In this document: one piece after another, positions 34,210 to 42,702 of the stretch
How the letters are laid out: every line of letters begins with the position of its first letter
Numbering within the stretch: the stretch's first letter is position 1
NCBI RefSeq assembly: GCF_029688865.1
Contig: NZ_JARUKV010000026.1
Location: 1-64,000 of the forward strand
DNA from: Natronococcus sp. A-GB7
GTDB lineage: Archaea > Halobacteriota > Halobacteria > Halobacteriales > Natrialbaceae
Direction: 5' to 3'
Length of the DNA stretch: 64,000 nt
The notes under the pieces: model-generated
Seen by the model: only the letters and a program-made list of their open reading frames with translations
What the model was told of the DNA's origin: nothing
Database searches by the model: none
Translations under genes and position numbers: made by a program

Positions 34210-34920
34210 ATGAAGTACCTCGAGGCTCGTCTCTCCCAGCCCGACGCGATGCTCCACCCGATGCAGCGGTTCATCCGAGAGAGCGAGGCGGTACGATACG
34301 AGGAGCTGCAGGCCTGGAACGTCGACGACCGGGAGCCGACACTCGAGTACGAACTGTTCTACGTCGCGGGAGAGCGCGGACCCTACGAGGACGCACTCGA
34401 GACGGTCGATTCGGTCCGCTGGTTCGACCTGACCCCCGTCGACGACCGTTCGTTCTACTGTTACATCTGTCAGGAGACCCGCGAGGCGGACGTTCGCTGG
34501 CGCCAGGCGTTCGCCGCGCTGGATCTCCTGGTGGTCCCGCCGATCGTCTACGACTCGACGGCGGCCTTCTCGATGACCGTCGTCGGCACCGGCGAGAACC
34601 TACGGGCGATGCTCGAGGACCTGCCGGAGGCGATCGACGTCACCGTGCGGACGATCGGCGAGTACGACCGCCGTCACGCGCCACTCGTCGGCGACCTTAC
34701 AGACCGACAGCTCGAGGCCGTCACAGCCGCGGTCGAGGTCGGATACTTCGAGGTCCCCCGCGAGGGCGGGGTCGACGACGTCGCCGAGGCGCTCGACTGC
34801 GCCTCGAGTACGGCGGCGCGGCTACTACAGAAGGCCCAGGCTCGAGTCATGCAGCAGCTGGTGCAGCGATACGGCCGAGGGCGGCCGACCCGCGACTCAG
34901 CTGACTGTCCTCGACGGTGA
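34210..34920 (+). CDS. HTH_10 (bacterio-opsin activator-type) transcription regulator
   Basis: A 236-residue haloarchaeal regulator. The N-terminal sensor-like domain (1-155) is alpha/beta and contains CYICQE with two cysteines and AAFSMTVVGTGENLRAMLEDLP. The C-terminal HTH_10 domain (about 160-225) reads LTDRQLEAVTAAVEVGYFEVPREGGVDDVAEALDCASSTAARLLQKAQARVMQQLV. Such proteins are specific activators with unknown ligands. It has its own TATA box and is followed 94 nt later by another regulator-like gene. What it controls cannot be told from the context. Confidence 0.87.
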   Translation: MKYLEARLSQPDAMLHPMQRFIRESEAVRYEELQAWNVDDREPTLEYELFYVAGERGPYEDALETVDSVRWFDLTPVDDRSFYCYICQETREADVRWRQAFAALDLLVVPPIVYDSTAAFSMTVVGTGENLRAMLEDLPEAIDVTVRTIGEYDRRHAPLVGDLTDRQLEAVTAAVEVGYFEVPREGGVDDVAEALDCASSTAARLLQKAQARVMQQLVQRYGRGRPTRDSADCPRR

Positions 34921-35005
34921 ACAACCGTCTCCGCTCTCGAAACCCATGTTCGTGATGGACACACACGGCCGAAGAGATCGAAATACCCATACTTGCAGCA
35001 TCGTG

Positions 35006-35017
35006 CATACTAGTATG
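35006..35017. promoter_or_regulatory. Palindrome overlapping the start codon of the PRTase regulator
   Basis: CATACTAGTATG is a perfect 12-bp palindrome whose last three bases are the ATG of the 35015 gene. CATACT also occurs at 34988-34993, 18 nt upstream, in the same orientation as the left arm, where the TATA element of a leaderless gene would sit. The site could be an autoregulatory operator at the transcription/translation start. Confidence 0.5.
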
Positions 35018-35725
35018 AACCGCGCCGAGAAGGCCGCCCTCCAGCTGCGGGCGGTCGACGTGTTGCGGATGTTGAAGGAGACGCGAACCTACGACGAGCT
35101 CGCTGCCGAGACGGATCTGCCCGCGGGCGATCTCAACCGGTACGTCAACGGCCACGTCCTTCCCGGTACCGAGCGTGCCCGCGAGGTCGTCGACGACCTC
35201 GGCCGCGAGGCGCTGGCCGACGAGCTCGATGCCCGAATCAGCGTCGACGACGAGGGGTACGTCGACAACACGGCGACGGTGTTCGATCAGCCGTTTCTCG
35301 ACCTCGCCGCACCGGTCGTCGCCAACGCCTTCGAGTTCGACCGTCCCGACGTCGTCCTGACCGCCGCGACCGACGGGATCACGCTGGCCAGCGCGCTGGC
35401 GAGCTACTACGGCACCCGCTGTGCCTACGCGAAGAAGACCAAGGAGACGGCCGTCGAGGAGTTCATCGAGGCCCGCGAGCGGCTCCAGTCAGGAATCGAG
35501 CTCACCTACTACCTGCCGGCCGCGGCGATCGACGAGGGCGAATCCGTCCTCGTCGTCGACGACCTCATCCGCTCCGGCGAGACCCAGGAGCTGCTGCTCG
35601 ACATCGTCGAGACCGCCGACGCCGAGGTCGCTGGCGTCTTCGCGCTCATCGCCGCCGGCGACGACGGGATCGAGCGCGCTCGTGATCGAACCGATGCGCC
35701 GATCGGGTCGCTGGTTTCCGTCTAA
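35015..35725 (+). CDS. HTH plus phosphoribosyltransferase-domain regulator
   Basis: A 236-residue two-domain protein. The N-terminal HTH (about 8-50) reads LRAVDVLRMLKETRTYDELAAETDLPAGDLNRYVNGHVLP. The C-terminal type I PRTase fold (about 70-230) has the PRPP loop SVLVVDDLIRSGET (177-190) and the flexible loop CAYAKKTKETAVEEF. PurR- and GfcR-type proteins use such a domain to sense PRPP or nucleotides, so this is probably a transcription factor for purine or sugar metabolism rather than a salvage enzyme. The ATG at 35015 lies in a 12-bp palindrome. Adenine or hypoxanthine PRTase activity remains possible. Confidence 0.8.
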   Translation: MNRAEKAALQLRAVDVLRMLKETRTYDELAAETDLPAGDLNRYVNGHVLPGTERAREVVDDLGREALADELDARISVDDEGYVDNTATVFDQPFLDLAAPVVANAFEFDRPDVVLTAATDGITLASALASYYGTRCAYAKKTKETAVEEFIEARERLQSGIELTYYLPAAAIDEGESVLVVDDLIRSGETQELLLDIVETADAEVAGVFALIAAGDDGIERARDRTDAPIGSLVSV

Positions 35726-35746
35726 TACTCGTCGTCCCTCTCTCCC

Positions 35747-36172
35747 CTACTCGCGCTCGGCCTCGAGTTCGTCGAACAGCGCCCCGACGCGCCCTCGTAC
35801 GTCCTCGCGGATCTCGTGAACCCGCTCGAGCTCCTTCCCGTGTGGATCCTCAAGGTCCCAGTCCCGGACGTCGGTGTCTGCGTCGAGCTCGAGGGTCGAG
35901 CATCCCATCGTCGCGACGTAGTCACAGCCCTCGAGCTCCTCTTCCGAGACCGTTCGTGGCGTCCGATCCGAGAGGTCGAACCCCTCCTCGGCCATCGCCT
36001 CTACGACGACGTCGTGGACCGACGCCGCGGGGTGGGTTCCCCCGGAGCGGATCTCGACGTCGTCCCCGAGGCCGCGAGCTTCGCGCTCGCGCTCGGCGTA
36101 GGCGGTTGCCATCTGGCTCCGCCCGGCGTTCTGTACGCAGACCATCGCGATACGGGTCGGATCGGCTTCCAT
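35747..36172 (-). CDS. Low-molecular-weight phosphatase / arsenate reductase-like protein
   Basis: A 141-residue protein of the LMW tyrosine phosphatase fold. The P-loop is VCVQNAGRSQ (C12, R18), the general-acid loop VRDWDLEDPHGKELERVHEIR, and DRTPRTVSEEELEGCDYVATMGC matches the arsC remnant at 598-864. Arsenate reductases of the thioredoxin type have a second cysteine about seven residues after MGC; here the segment reads MGCSTLELDADTD with no second cysteine. A phosphatase, or an arsenate reductase with another electron route, is therefore likelier than the classical triple-cysteine enzyme. It faces the PRTase regulator with a 21-bp gap. Confidence 0.8.
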   Translation of the reverse strand: MEADPTRIAMVCVQNAGRSQMATAYAEREREARGLGDDVEIRSGGTHPAASVHDVVVEAMAEEGFDLSDRTPRTVSEEELEGCDYVATMGCSTLELDADTDVRDWDLEDPHGKELERVHEIREDVRGRVGALFDELEAERE

Positions 36173-36291
36173 ACGGTTGGCAGTCGGAGCTGCAACCTAA
36201 CGGTTCGTATGTTCGACGGTGTGAGAACTATAGACACACGTACGAGCGCGTCTCGGGAGCGGTTCCGGAATACGAAGCCGTGAGGCCGCCT

Positions 36292-36726
36292 TCAACGGAC
36301 GATCGTCACCGGAACCGGGGAGCGCCTGGCGACGGTCTCTGCGACGCTACCGAGCAGAATGCGGCTGGCACCGGTTCGGCCGTGGCTGCCGACGACGATC
36401 TGGTCGAACTCGTTGTCCTCGGCGTAGTCGACGATCGACCGCGAGATTCCGCCGACGATCTTGTCCGTCTCGATGGTGGCACCGAGTTCGCTCGCGTGTT
36501 TGGCCGCCTCCTCGAGGATGTTCTCGGCTCGGGTCTCGTGGTGGTCCTGGATCTCGTCGTAGTTGGCCATCGCGCCGCCTTCGATCCCCGTCGCCGCGTA
36601 GAAGTCGCCCGGATCGAGCACGTGCAGCGCCGTAACCGATGCCTCCGGATGCTCCTCGAGCGCGAACTCGAGGGCCTGTGTCGAGCGGTCCGAGTCGTCG
36701 ATCGGAACGAGGATTCGCTTCGCCAT
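36292..36726 (-). CDS. Universal stress protein UspA family
   Basis: A 144-residue Usp-fold protein. The N-terminal strand ILVPIDDSDRS and the C-terminal ATP-binding motif GSHGRTGASRILLGSVAETVARRSPVPVTIV (G-2x-G-9x-G-S) indicate the nucleotide-binding subclass. Role: stress-related nucleotide binding, with no defined partner. The start MAKRILVPIDDSD at 36726 is the family start; the longer frame (to 36864) is Arg-rich and rejected. It is followed by no gene on the same strand and lies downstream of the L15e gene by 165 bp. Confidence 0.9.
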   Translation of the reverse strand: MAKRILVPIDDSDRSTQALEFALEEHPEASVTALHVLDPGDFYAATGIEGGAMANYDEIQDHHETRAENILEEAAKHASELGATIETDKIVGGISRSIVDYAEDNEFDQIVVGSHGRTGASRILLGSVAETVARRSPVPVTIVR

Positions 36727-36891
36727 GCTCCGACGTACAGTTTCATCCCAAATAAGTACACCCCACGAACGGTCACGCTGGAGGGCGATTCTCGCTCGGC
36801 GAGCGGGGACCGGGGGCGATTTTGTTCCGCCCGCGAAGCCGTGGCTATCGGTCTGGCCGATCAAAGAATCGGAATCGCGTTCGAGCCGACG

Positions 36892-37482
36892 TTACTTCGC
36901 GCGGCCCCGACCGCCGGTGTTGGACGGTCGGACCTTCTCGGCGCCCTTGCCGCGGTTGTTCAGTCCGCGGTTGTCCTTGCCGGCGTTCGTGAGACCGCGG
37001 AACGCGCGGTTGGTGTGGGCGTCGTCGCAGATCCAGTTGAGATCGTCGTCGTTCTGGATCGCGGGGTGTTCGGGATCCACGAGGATCACTTCGAACCACT
37101 TCTGCGAGCCGTCCTCGCCGACCCAGTAGCTGTTGAGCACCCGCAGGTTGGGGTACTTCCGGGAGACCCGTTCCTCGCCGATGCGCTGGATGTTCTTGCG
37201 CCGGCCGATCCGGTTGACACCCTGGCGCTTGGTACGGCGGCCAGCCTTGTGTCGCTGTTTTCGGGCCGTCCCCTTCCGGACGGAGACGCGAGTGACGATA
37301 ATGCCCTGCTTGGCCTTGTAGCCGAGTTCGCGGGCCTTGTCGAGTCGGGTCGGACGATCGATTCGCTCGATCGCACCCTGGTCGCGCCACTCCTGTTTGC
37401 GCTGCCACTGCAGTTCACCGAGTTTGCCGTCGTCGGGGTCCTTCCACGCGTCCTTGATGTGAGAGTAGAAGCTCTTTGCCAT
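36892..37482 (-). CDS. rpl15e: Ribosomal protein L15e
   Basis: A 196-residue 50S subunit protein of the archaeal/eukaryotic L15e family: MAKSFYSHIKDAWKDPDDGKLGELQWQRKQEWR, then RPTRLDKARELGYKAKQGIIVTRVSVRKG, RRKNIQRIGEERVSRKYPNLRVLNSYWVGEDGSQKWFEVILVDPEHPAI and the basic, Gly-rich C-terminal tail RGLTNAGKDNRGLNNRGKGAEKVRPSNTGGRGRAK. It is more basic than almost everything else in the window, as expected. ATG 37482 is the family start. The closest good TATA element (near 37618-37630, minus strand) leaves a leader of about 115 nt with hairpins. Confidence 0.96.
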   Translation of the reverse strand: MAKSFYSHIKDAWKDPDDGKLGELQWQRKQEWRDQGAIERIDRPTRLDKARELGYKAKQGIIVTRVSVRKGTARKQRHKAGRRTKRQGVNRIGRRKNIQRIGEERVSRKYPNLRVLNSYWVGEDGSQKWFEVILVDPEHPAIQNDDDLNWICDDAHTNRAFRGLTNAGKDNRGLNNRGKGAEKVRPSNTGGRGRAK

Positions 37483-37516
37483 CGTGATCACTGCGGGCGT
37501 TTCCTGGTTCAACCCA

Positions 37517-37569
37517 GCGGGTCGCCCCGCGGATCACATCCCGACCTGTGGGCGTCGAACCGAACAGGT
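37517..37569 (-). promoter_or_regulatory. Hairpins in the leader of rpl15e
   Basis: GCGGG-TCGC-CCCGC (37517-37530) and ACCTGT/ACAGGT with a 14-nt loop (37544-37569) lie between the rpl15e ATG (37482) and a TATA-like GTTTATACTC on the minus strand (about 37618-37628). Ribosomal proteins often regulate their own mRNA through such leaders; that is inference here. Confidence 0.35.
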
Positions 37570-37707
37570 GCCCGCCGGCGCCCGCGACCCAGCGAGTCGT
37601 GCTGATCTATCGGACTGCCGAGTATAAACGCTTCGAACCGCGACGACGACGTTCGCTCGGGTCTGCTGTTCCCTGCAGACGATTCGGCTCCCCTGCCCTC
37701 GAGCCGT

Positions 37708-37902
37708 TCAGGCCGGCTCGAGCAGTTCGTACTCCTGGGAGAGGTCGTCCCAGAGCCGATCGACCGACTGCATCGATTCGAGCGACTCGACCCGGTTGCG
37801 TAACTGCTCGGCCTCGGTCTCTGACGTCATCCCCTTGCTGACCGCCTCGTCGACGACGGTCTCGAGTACGTCCCGTTGATACTCGAGTGGTGTCTCGCTC
37901 AT
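37708..37902 (-). CDS. Small acidic helical protein
   Basis: A 64-residue protein, MSETPLEYQRDVLETVVDEAVSKGMTSETEAEQLRNRVESL..., with two predicted helices that could form a coiled-coil hairpin (4-24 and 28-60). No family is recognised. The codon pattern (high third-position GC) and composition look coding. An in-frame ATG at 37917 would add five residues (MGTNS). It lies upstream of the rpl15e leader on the same strand. Confidence 0.6.
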   Translation of the reverse strand: MSETPLEYQRDVLETVVDEAVSKGMTSETEAEQLRNRVESLESMQSVDRLWDDLSQEYELLEPA

Positions 37903-37917
37903 GCTATTCGTACCCAT

Positions 37918-38338
37918 GCCCTTCACCCTGTTAGTTATGAGATTCACTATCACCGTTCTCCCGTGCGAAGTGTTGACTGGGTACTACTCGGGAACCGTAC
38001 TCGAGCGGGAACCGACGGGGGAACCGACGAGCCGGAATACCAGCTGAATCGGCGAATCGGAACTCCTCCCGGATGGTTTCGGATGTTTTGTTTTTGCAAC
38101 GCATAGATCGGAGGAGTCACGTCGTCCTCTCCTCTGAACGATCTGGGTTCGGACTTTTGCCGCGCAAGAATAGCGTCAATCTCACCGGTTCGCCGATATA
38201 AACAGTATGAAACCAAATAGAAGTTTCAACCGTTTGCAGCCTCGTCTCGAGAACCGAGTCCGACGACGGTCCGAGTGACGATCTCGCCGATCCTGTGCTC
38301 GGGAGAAGTCGTTGACGTTACCTCAAACGAACGACCGA
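37918..38338. other. Intergenic region without a convincing gene
   Basis: About 420 bp between the small helical gene and the propeller gene leader. A TATA-like ATATAAACA at 38196-38204 is followed by an AT-rich stretch. Reading right from the ATG at 38208 gives only a 23-codon basic peptide; reading left from 38216 gives an open frame of 88 codons whose composition (Ser/Pro/Arg-rich, few acidic residues) is unlike real genes here. A short RNA from this TATA element is possible. Nothing else was recognised. Confidence 0.45.
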
Positions 38339-38345
38339 CCTAGTC

Positions 38346-38367
38346 GATTTGGTTCACGGTTCTTGAT
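38346..38367 (+). promoter_or_regulatory. Shared leader element, copy A (propeller gene)
   Basis: GATTTGGTTCACGGTTCTTGAT begins 44 nt before the ATG at 38390. Copy B in front of the subtilase (42659-42680) has the same first 13 bases, GATTTGGTTCACG, at exactly the same distance from its ATG. The similarity continues to the start codon (CTGTTA-N-TCCATG) and into the first codons; by hand, about 50 of 64 positions match. Confidence 0.7.
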
Positions 38368-38389
38368 CGTCTTTCACATCTGTTAGTCC

Positions 38390-40480
38390 ATGCCGCGAGA
38401 CACTCTTTCGGACGACACGCTCACACGAACGACGAGACGGGCGGTACTGACGGCGGCCGCGGGCGCGCTGGGTGTCAGTGCGGTCGGCGTCGCGAGCGGT
38501 CACAAGTATACGACCGACGGTCCCCACGGCGACCAGTTCGACGGAAACCGTGCCGACGCCGCGGCCAACACCGACGTCGTCGGCTACCACAGCCTCGGTG
38601 GAATCGGCTCGGCGTCGATGGCCGGCTCCTCCGACGAGCCACACTACGGCGGCCTCACCGAGTTGCGTCTCCACGACGACATCGCGGTCGTGTCAGTGTT
38701 TTCCTCGCGCGACGAGACGCCGGGTCGAGGGATGGCCGTCCTCGATATCGGGCAGTTCACGCGCGCCGAGAGCCGCGCTGAACTCGAGTCGGCCGAACTC
38801 AACGTCCTCTCCTTTTTCGGCAACCGGAACGACGGCGCCGCCTGTATGGACGTTAAGCTCTCCGACGACGGACAGTACGCGTTCATCTCGAAGCAGCCGT
38901 TCACGGCGCTGTTCGACGAGACCGAACTCGACCTCGAGGACGACGACGCCGACAGCGGCGGCGCCGACGGCGCGGCGCTCGAGGTCGTCGACATCTCGGA
39001 TCCGGGCAACCCCGAGTTCGTCACGCAGTCGTCGCTGTCGGTGTGGACCCTCGGCCCGCACAACGCCTGGTACCACCAGATCGGTGGCGGGGAGTACGTC
39101 TTTACCACTCACGGCGAGGACGGCGTCACCGGTGGCATCAACGTCTTCGAGTTCGACCGTGAGGCGGGGACGCTCGAGTTCGTCAACTGGTGGAACTACT
39201 CGGCCGAACTGGCTCAGCCGGGAACGGAGACCGACACCGACGGCGGCGAGGCCTACGCCCACGACATCGTCGTCCAGGACGACCCCCGGTTCGGAACGCC
39301 CGTCGCCTACCTGGCAAACTGGAACGCCGGCACCCGGCTGCTCGACGTGAGCGATCCCGAAGACATCGAGGAACTCGGCGTCTTCGAACAGGACCGGGCC
39401 CACCACACGGTGCCGGCGCCGACGCTTCAAAACGGGAGTCGCGTCTTCGTCGCCGGCCACGAGAACCCCTCGAGCCACGAGTCCGAGGGCCACGTCCGCA
39501 CCGACGGCGAGAGCGGCCACTACTACCTCGTCGATGCCGATCCGATCGACGACGTCCTCGCGGGCGAACGCGACGAGCCCGTCTACCTGGGCGCGTCCTC
39601 GACGGTGCGCGAAGATGGCGTCGAGCCCGCGAACCGAACCGCGTTCGAGATGTACGAGGACAACGGGCGAACGGAGCTGGACTACTGGATCCTCTTCGAG
39701 TCGGACGAGCAGACGTTCGACGAGACGCCGGGTTTCGAGGCGGAGACCGAGGACGACGACCAGGAGTACGAGGGGTTCGACGACTTCAACCTGAGCGCGC
39801 ACAACCTCGATATCGACGCCGACGGGACCGTCGTCCTCGGGCACTACCACGCCGGAACGCGGTTTCTGGAGATCACCGACGACCTCGGGCTCGAGGAGAC
39901 CGGGTACAGCCGGGTCGGACCCGACATCCCCGAGGACGCCGCCCTCGGCGCTCTCTCGACGGGAACGCCGTTCCACTGGTGTGCGGTCGCTCGCAACGGC
40001 GTGGCCTTCGCCGGCGGAATCAACGAGGGGACGCAGGCGATCGCCCACGACGACGTGACCGTCGGCGAGGACACGCCGATCGATCTCGACGTCGAACGCG
40101 AGGCCGACGCCTCGCTGTTCACGGCGGGCCAGACCAGCCAGGTGCAGATTCACGTCGACAGCGACGAACCGGTCCGGGTCCGCGACCGCATCCCGGGCGA
40201 CTGGGAGGTCGTCGGCGGCGACGTCAGCGTCGACGATATCAGCGACGGGACGCGCACGGTCGTGACCGCCGACGAGACCGTCGAGTCGGGAACGGTGCAG
40301 TACTTCGTCGAGGTGCCGACCGAGCTGATCGACAGCGGTTCGTACACGGTCGGGCCCGTCGAGTACGCCCGTCCCGACCCCGCGGGCGAGTACGGCGGCG
40401 GCGTCAGCGTCAACAACTTCGGCTGGCGGAAGGAAAACGGCGAGACCGTCACGAAGACCGTCGTCGGGCTCGAGACCTAG
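38390..40480 (+). CDS. Secreted LVIVD-type beta-propeller protein with C-terminal Ig-like module
   Basis: A 696-residue TAT-exported protein (TRRAVLTAAAGALGVSAVGVASG). Residues about 50-560 hold repeated blades ending in 'ExxDISDPxxPE' type motifs: LEVVDISDPGNPEFVTQ, TRLLDVSDPEDIEELGVF, LEITDDLGLEETGYS; typical of LVIVD/choice-of-anchor propellers. An acidic insert lies near 175-190. From about 565 the C-terminal module starts (READASLFTAGQTSQVQIHV... VRVRDRIPGDWEVVG), homologous to the end of the subtilase at 42703. No anchor is seen at the C-terminus. Its leader matches that of the subtilase. Role: extracellular binding or scaffolding, function unknown. Confidence 0.82.
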   Translation: MPRDTLSDDTLTRTTRRAVLTAAAGALGVSAVGVASGHKYTTDGPHGDQFDGNRADAAANTDVVGYHSLGGIGSASMAGSSDEPHYGGLTELRLHDDIAVVSVFSSRDETPGRGMAVLDIGQFTRAESRAELESAELNVLSFFGNRNDGAACMDVKLSDDGQYAFISKQPFTALFDETELDLEDDDADSGGADGAALEVVDISDPGNPEFVTQSSLSVWTLGPHNAWYHQIGGGEYVFTTHGEDGVTGGINVFEFDREAGTLEFVNWWNYSAELAQPGTETDTDGGEAYAHDIVVQDDPRFGTPVAYLANWNAGTRLLDVSDPEDIEELGVFEQDRAHHTVPAPTLQNGSRVFVAGHENPSSHESEGHVRTDGESGHYYLVDADPIDDVLAGERDEPVYLGASSTVREDGVEPANRTAFEMYEDNGRTELDYWILFESDEQTFDETPGFEAETEDDDQEYEGFDDFNLSAHNLDIDADGTVVLGHYHAGTRFLEITDDLGLEETGYSRVGPDIPEDAALGALSTGTPFHWCAVARNGVAFAGGINEGTQAIAHDDVTVGEDTPIDLDVEREADASLFTAGQTSQVQIHVDSDEPVRVRDRIPGDWEVVGGDVSVDDISDGTRTVVTADETVESGTVQYFVEVPTELIDSGSYTVGPVEYARPDPAGEYGGGVSVNNFGWRKENGETVTKTVVGLET

Positions 40481-40593
40481 CGAACCAGGTCCAGTCGGGA
40501 ACTGCACGCTGGGGTTGCCGGGCGTCGTTTACCTTTCGAAGGTGAGCTTCTGCAGTATCAGAAATTCGTCGTCGTCGAGCGTACCCGATGCAT

Positions 40594-40622
40594 TCAATAA
40601 TAAACAATCGTAACAGATTTGG
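40594..40622 (+). promoter_or_regulatory. Promoter of the bacterio-opsin-activator-like gene
   Basis: CAATAATAAAC (about 40595-40605) is a clear TATA-like element in an AT-rich patch, 42-52 nt upstream of the GTG at 40647. The heptamer GATTTGG, which opens the shared leader element of both neighbours, occurs at 40616-40622, though the following bases differ. Confidence 0.4.
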
Positions 40623-40646
40623 AGTTTCTAACGTCTGCGTTACAGT

Positions 40647-42656
40647 GTGAAGAGTCCCGATCGGACAGCCGAGCAGCACGTCGGTCGCCGATCTCGTTCC
40701 GGCCACCGAACGATCACTACCGCGCTCGTATCCAGAGACCAGGGGATCAGGGCCCTCGGAGAACAACTCGACGGGGAACGCGGGATAGACGTAACCGTCC
40801 GTTCGGCGCTATCCGAGATCGGGAAACGAGCCGGCCGGATCGACTGTATAGTGTGCGGTCCCGACGTCGTCGATTCGGGTATCGCCGAAAAGAAACGGGG
40901 GGTCCCGGCCAGTGCGTGGATCGTCCTCTGCGAGGACAACGAAACGGCGGAACGGGCGCTCTCGAACGGCGTCGATCGGTGTGTACATTGGGGGGACGAC
41001 CGGGACGCGACGGTAGCACATCTCGCGACTGCGCTCAGAGCCGTGATTAATACTCGGGAGGCGAAGTTCACCCGGGAGGCACTCCAGCGGTTGAACGATC
41101 TGTTTTTCGTCTTCGACCCGGACGGTACCCTGCTCCAGTGGAACCACCGGCTGTCCGAGGTGACCGGGTACGACGACGACGAGATCGCCGCTATGTCGCC
41201 GTCCGATTTCGTCGCCGCCGAGGACATCGCGGCGATCGAGGCGGCGGTCCGACGGACTCTCGAGAGCGGGACAGCCCGGACGGAAGCGGACCTCGTGACT
41301 AGGGACGGCGAGGCGATCCCCTACGAGTTCACGGGCGCGTTGCTCGAAACCGAGGCGGGCGATCGGATCAGCGGAATCGGACGGGACATAACGGATTGCA
41401 AACGCCGACAGCGCGTCCTGGCCGAGCAGGCCGAACAGCTGCGAACGCTGAACCACATCAACGCGGTCATCCGGGAGGTCAATCAGGCGGTCGTGCGGGC
41501 CTCGACCCGCGAGGAGATCGAGGAGGCGGTATGCACCCACCTCGCTAAGAAGGAGCCGTACCGGTTCGCGTGGATCGGGGAGCAGGGGGCCGCAAGCGAT
41601 CGCGTCACGCCGCGGGCGTGGGCGGGGATCGAAAAGGGGTATCTCGAGGACCGCCCCGACGTCGAAGAGAAGCGGGGTGATCACATCACGGCGGCGACCG
41701 CCATCCGGACCGGCGAGATCCAGACCGCACAGCGCATCGCCGAGGACCCCGAGTTCGAACCGTGGCGCGAGGCGGCCCTGGAGCGTGGCTTCCGGTCGGC
41801 GATCGCCGTCCCGCTTCGCTATCGCGAGACGACCTACGGGGTGCTTTGCGTGTACGCGCCGCGTCCGGAGGCCTTCGACGAGGACGAACAGGCCGTGCTC
41901 GCCGATCTCGGCGAAACCGTCGCGTACGCGATCAGTGCGGCCGAACGACGGCGCGCGCTCGTCACCAATTCGGTCATCGAACTCGAGTTTCTGACCCGCG
42001 ATCAGTCGATCGGCTACGTGGCGCTGTCGGCCGATCTCGGCTGTGAACTAACCGTCGAGGGCGTTTCGCCGACCGGCGACGGGGAAGTCGCTGCCTTCGT
42101 CACGATACGCGGTGCGGACTGCGAGGCGGTGCTCTCGACTATCGCCGACGACCCGGACGTCGAGGCGACCGTCGTGGCGGATCACGGCGAGGAGTGTGTC
42201 TTTCGGATGACCGGACCGGAGCCGTCGGTGTCCGGAACTATCGCCGATTACGGGGGCGTCGTCCGGGAGGCGGACGCCGACGACGGCGAGGGGCGGTTCG
42301 TCGTCGAACTCCCTTACGACGCCGACATCCGTGCGGTCGTCGGCGGCCTCGAGAAGTACTACGACCGAACCGAACTCGTCGCCCAGCGCGAGCGCGAGCG
42401 GACCGGGCCCTCGGATGCGGTGGTCAGGGAGGCGTTCGACGACGCGCTGACCGATCGCCAGCGGGAGGTGTTGCGGGCCGCGTATCTCTCCGGCTTTTTC
42501 GACTGGCCACGCGGGGCAAACAGCGGCGAGGTCGCCGAGGTCCTCGGGATCACGGAGCCGACGTTCCACGAACACCTCCGGACGTGCCAGCGCAAACTCG
42601 TTAGCGCGTACTTCGATCACCAGCCGCCGGTCGACCTGGCCGAACTGATAGCCTAG
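40647..42656 (+). CDS. Bacterio-opsin activator-like sensor/regulator (PAS, GAF, HTH_10)
   Basis: A 669-residue cytoplasmic regulator. In order: a receiver-like alpha/beta domain (about 23-135: TTALVSRDQGIRALGEQL, DCIVCGPDVVDSG), a PAS domain (about 140-250: FFVFDPDGTLLQWNHRLSEVTGYDDDEIAAM), a GAF domain (about 265-430), the bacterio-opsin-activator linker domain (about 435-590) and HTH_10 (about 600-655: ALTDRQREVLRAAYLSGFFDWPRGANSGEVAEVLGITEPTFHEHLR). No transmembrane segment and no kinase. The GTG start is the first after a stop and follows a TATA box. Lying between two genes with a common leader, it is the likely regulator of both; that is inference. Confidence 0.88.
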   Translation: MKSPDRTAEQHVGRRSRSGHRTITTALVSRDQGIRALGEQLDGERGIDVTVRSALSEIGKRAGRIDCIVCGPDVVDSGIAEKKRGVPASAWIVLCEDNETAERALSNGVDRCVHWGDDRDATVAHLATALRAVINTREAKFTREALQRLNDLFFVFDPDGTLLQWNHRLSEVTGYDDDEIAAMSPSDFVAAEDIAAIEAAVRRTLESGTARTEADLVTRDGEAIPYEFTGALLETEAGDRISGIGRDITDCKRRQRVLAEQAEQLRTLNHINAVIREVNQAVVRASTREEIEEAVCTHLAKKEPYRFAWIGEQGAASDRVTPRAWAGIEKGYLEDRPDVEEKRGDHITAATAIRTGEIQTAQRIAEDPEFEPWREAALERGFRSAIAVPLRYRETTYGVLCVYAPRPEAFDEDEQAVLADLGETVAYAISAAERRRALVTNSVIELEFLTRDQSIGYVALSADLGCELTVEGVSPTGDGEVAAFVTIRGADCEAVLSTIADDPDVEATVVADHGEECVFRMTGPEPSVSGTIADYGGVVREADADDGEGRFVVELPYDADIRAVVGGLEKYYDRTELVAQRERERTGPSDAVVREAFDDALTDRQREVLRAAYLSGFFDWPRGANSGEVAEVLGITEPTFHEHLRTCQRKLVSAYFDHQPPVDLAELIA

Positions 42657-42658
42657 AG

Positions 42659-42680
42659 GATTTGGTTCACGATTCTTTAT
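42659..42680 (+). promoter_or_regulatory. Shared leader element, copy B (subtilase gene)
   Basis: GATTTGGTTCACGATTCTTTAT starts two nt after the stop codon of the regulator gene and 44 nt before the subtilase ATG, exactly as copy A precedes the propeller gene. TTCTTTATT in it can serve as a TATA-like box. Confidence 0.7.
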
Positions 42681-42702
42681 TGTAATCTCCCTCTGTTACT
42701 CC

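Noticed and set aside
37950-38216. 88-codon minus-strand frame upstream of the propeller gene
   Set aside because: Ser/Pro/Arg-rich, no promoter at a proper distance, no recognisable family; kept only as an uncertain intergenic region.
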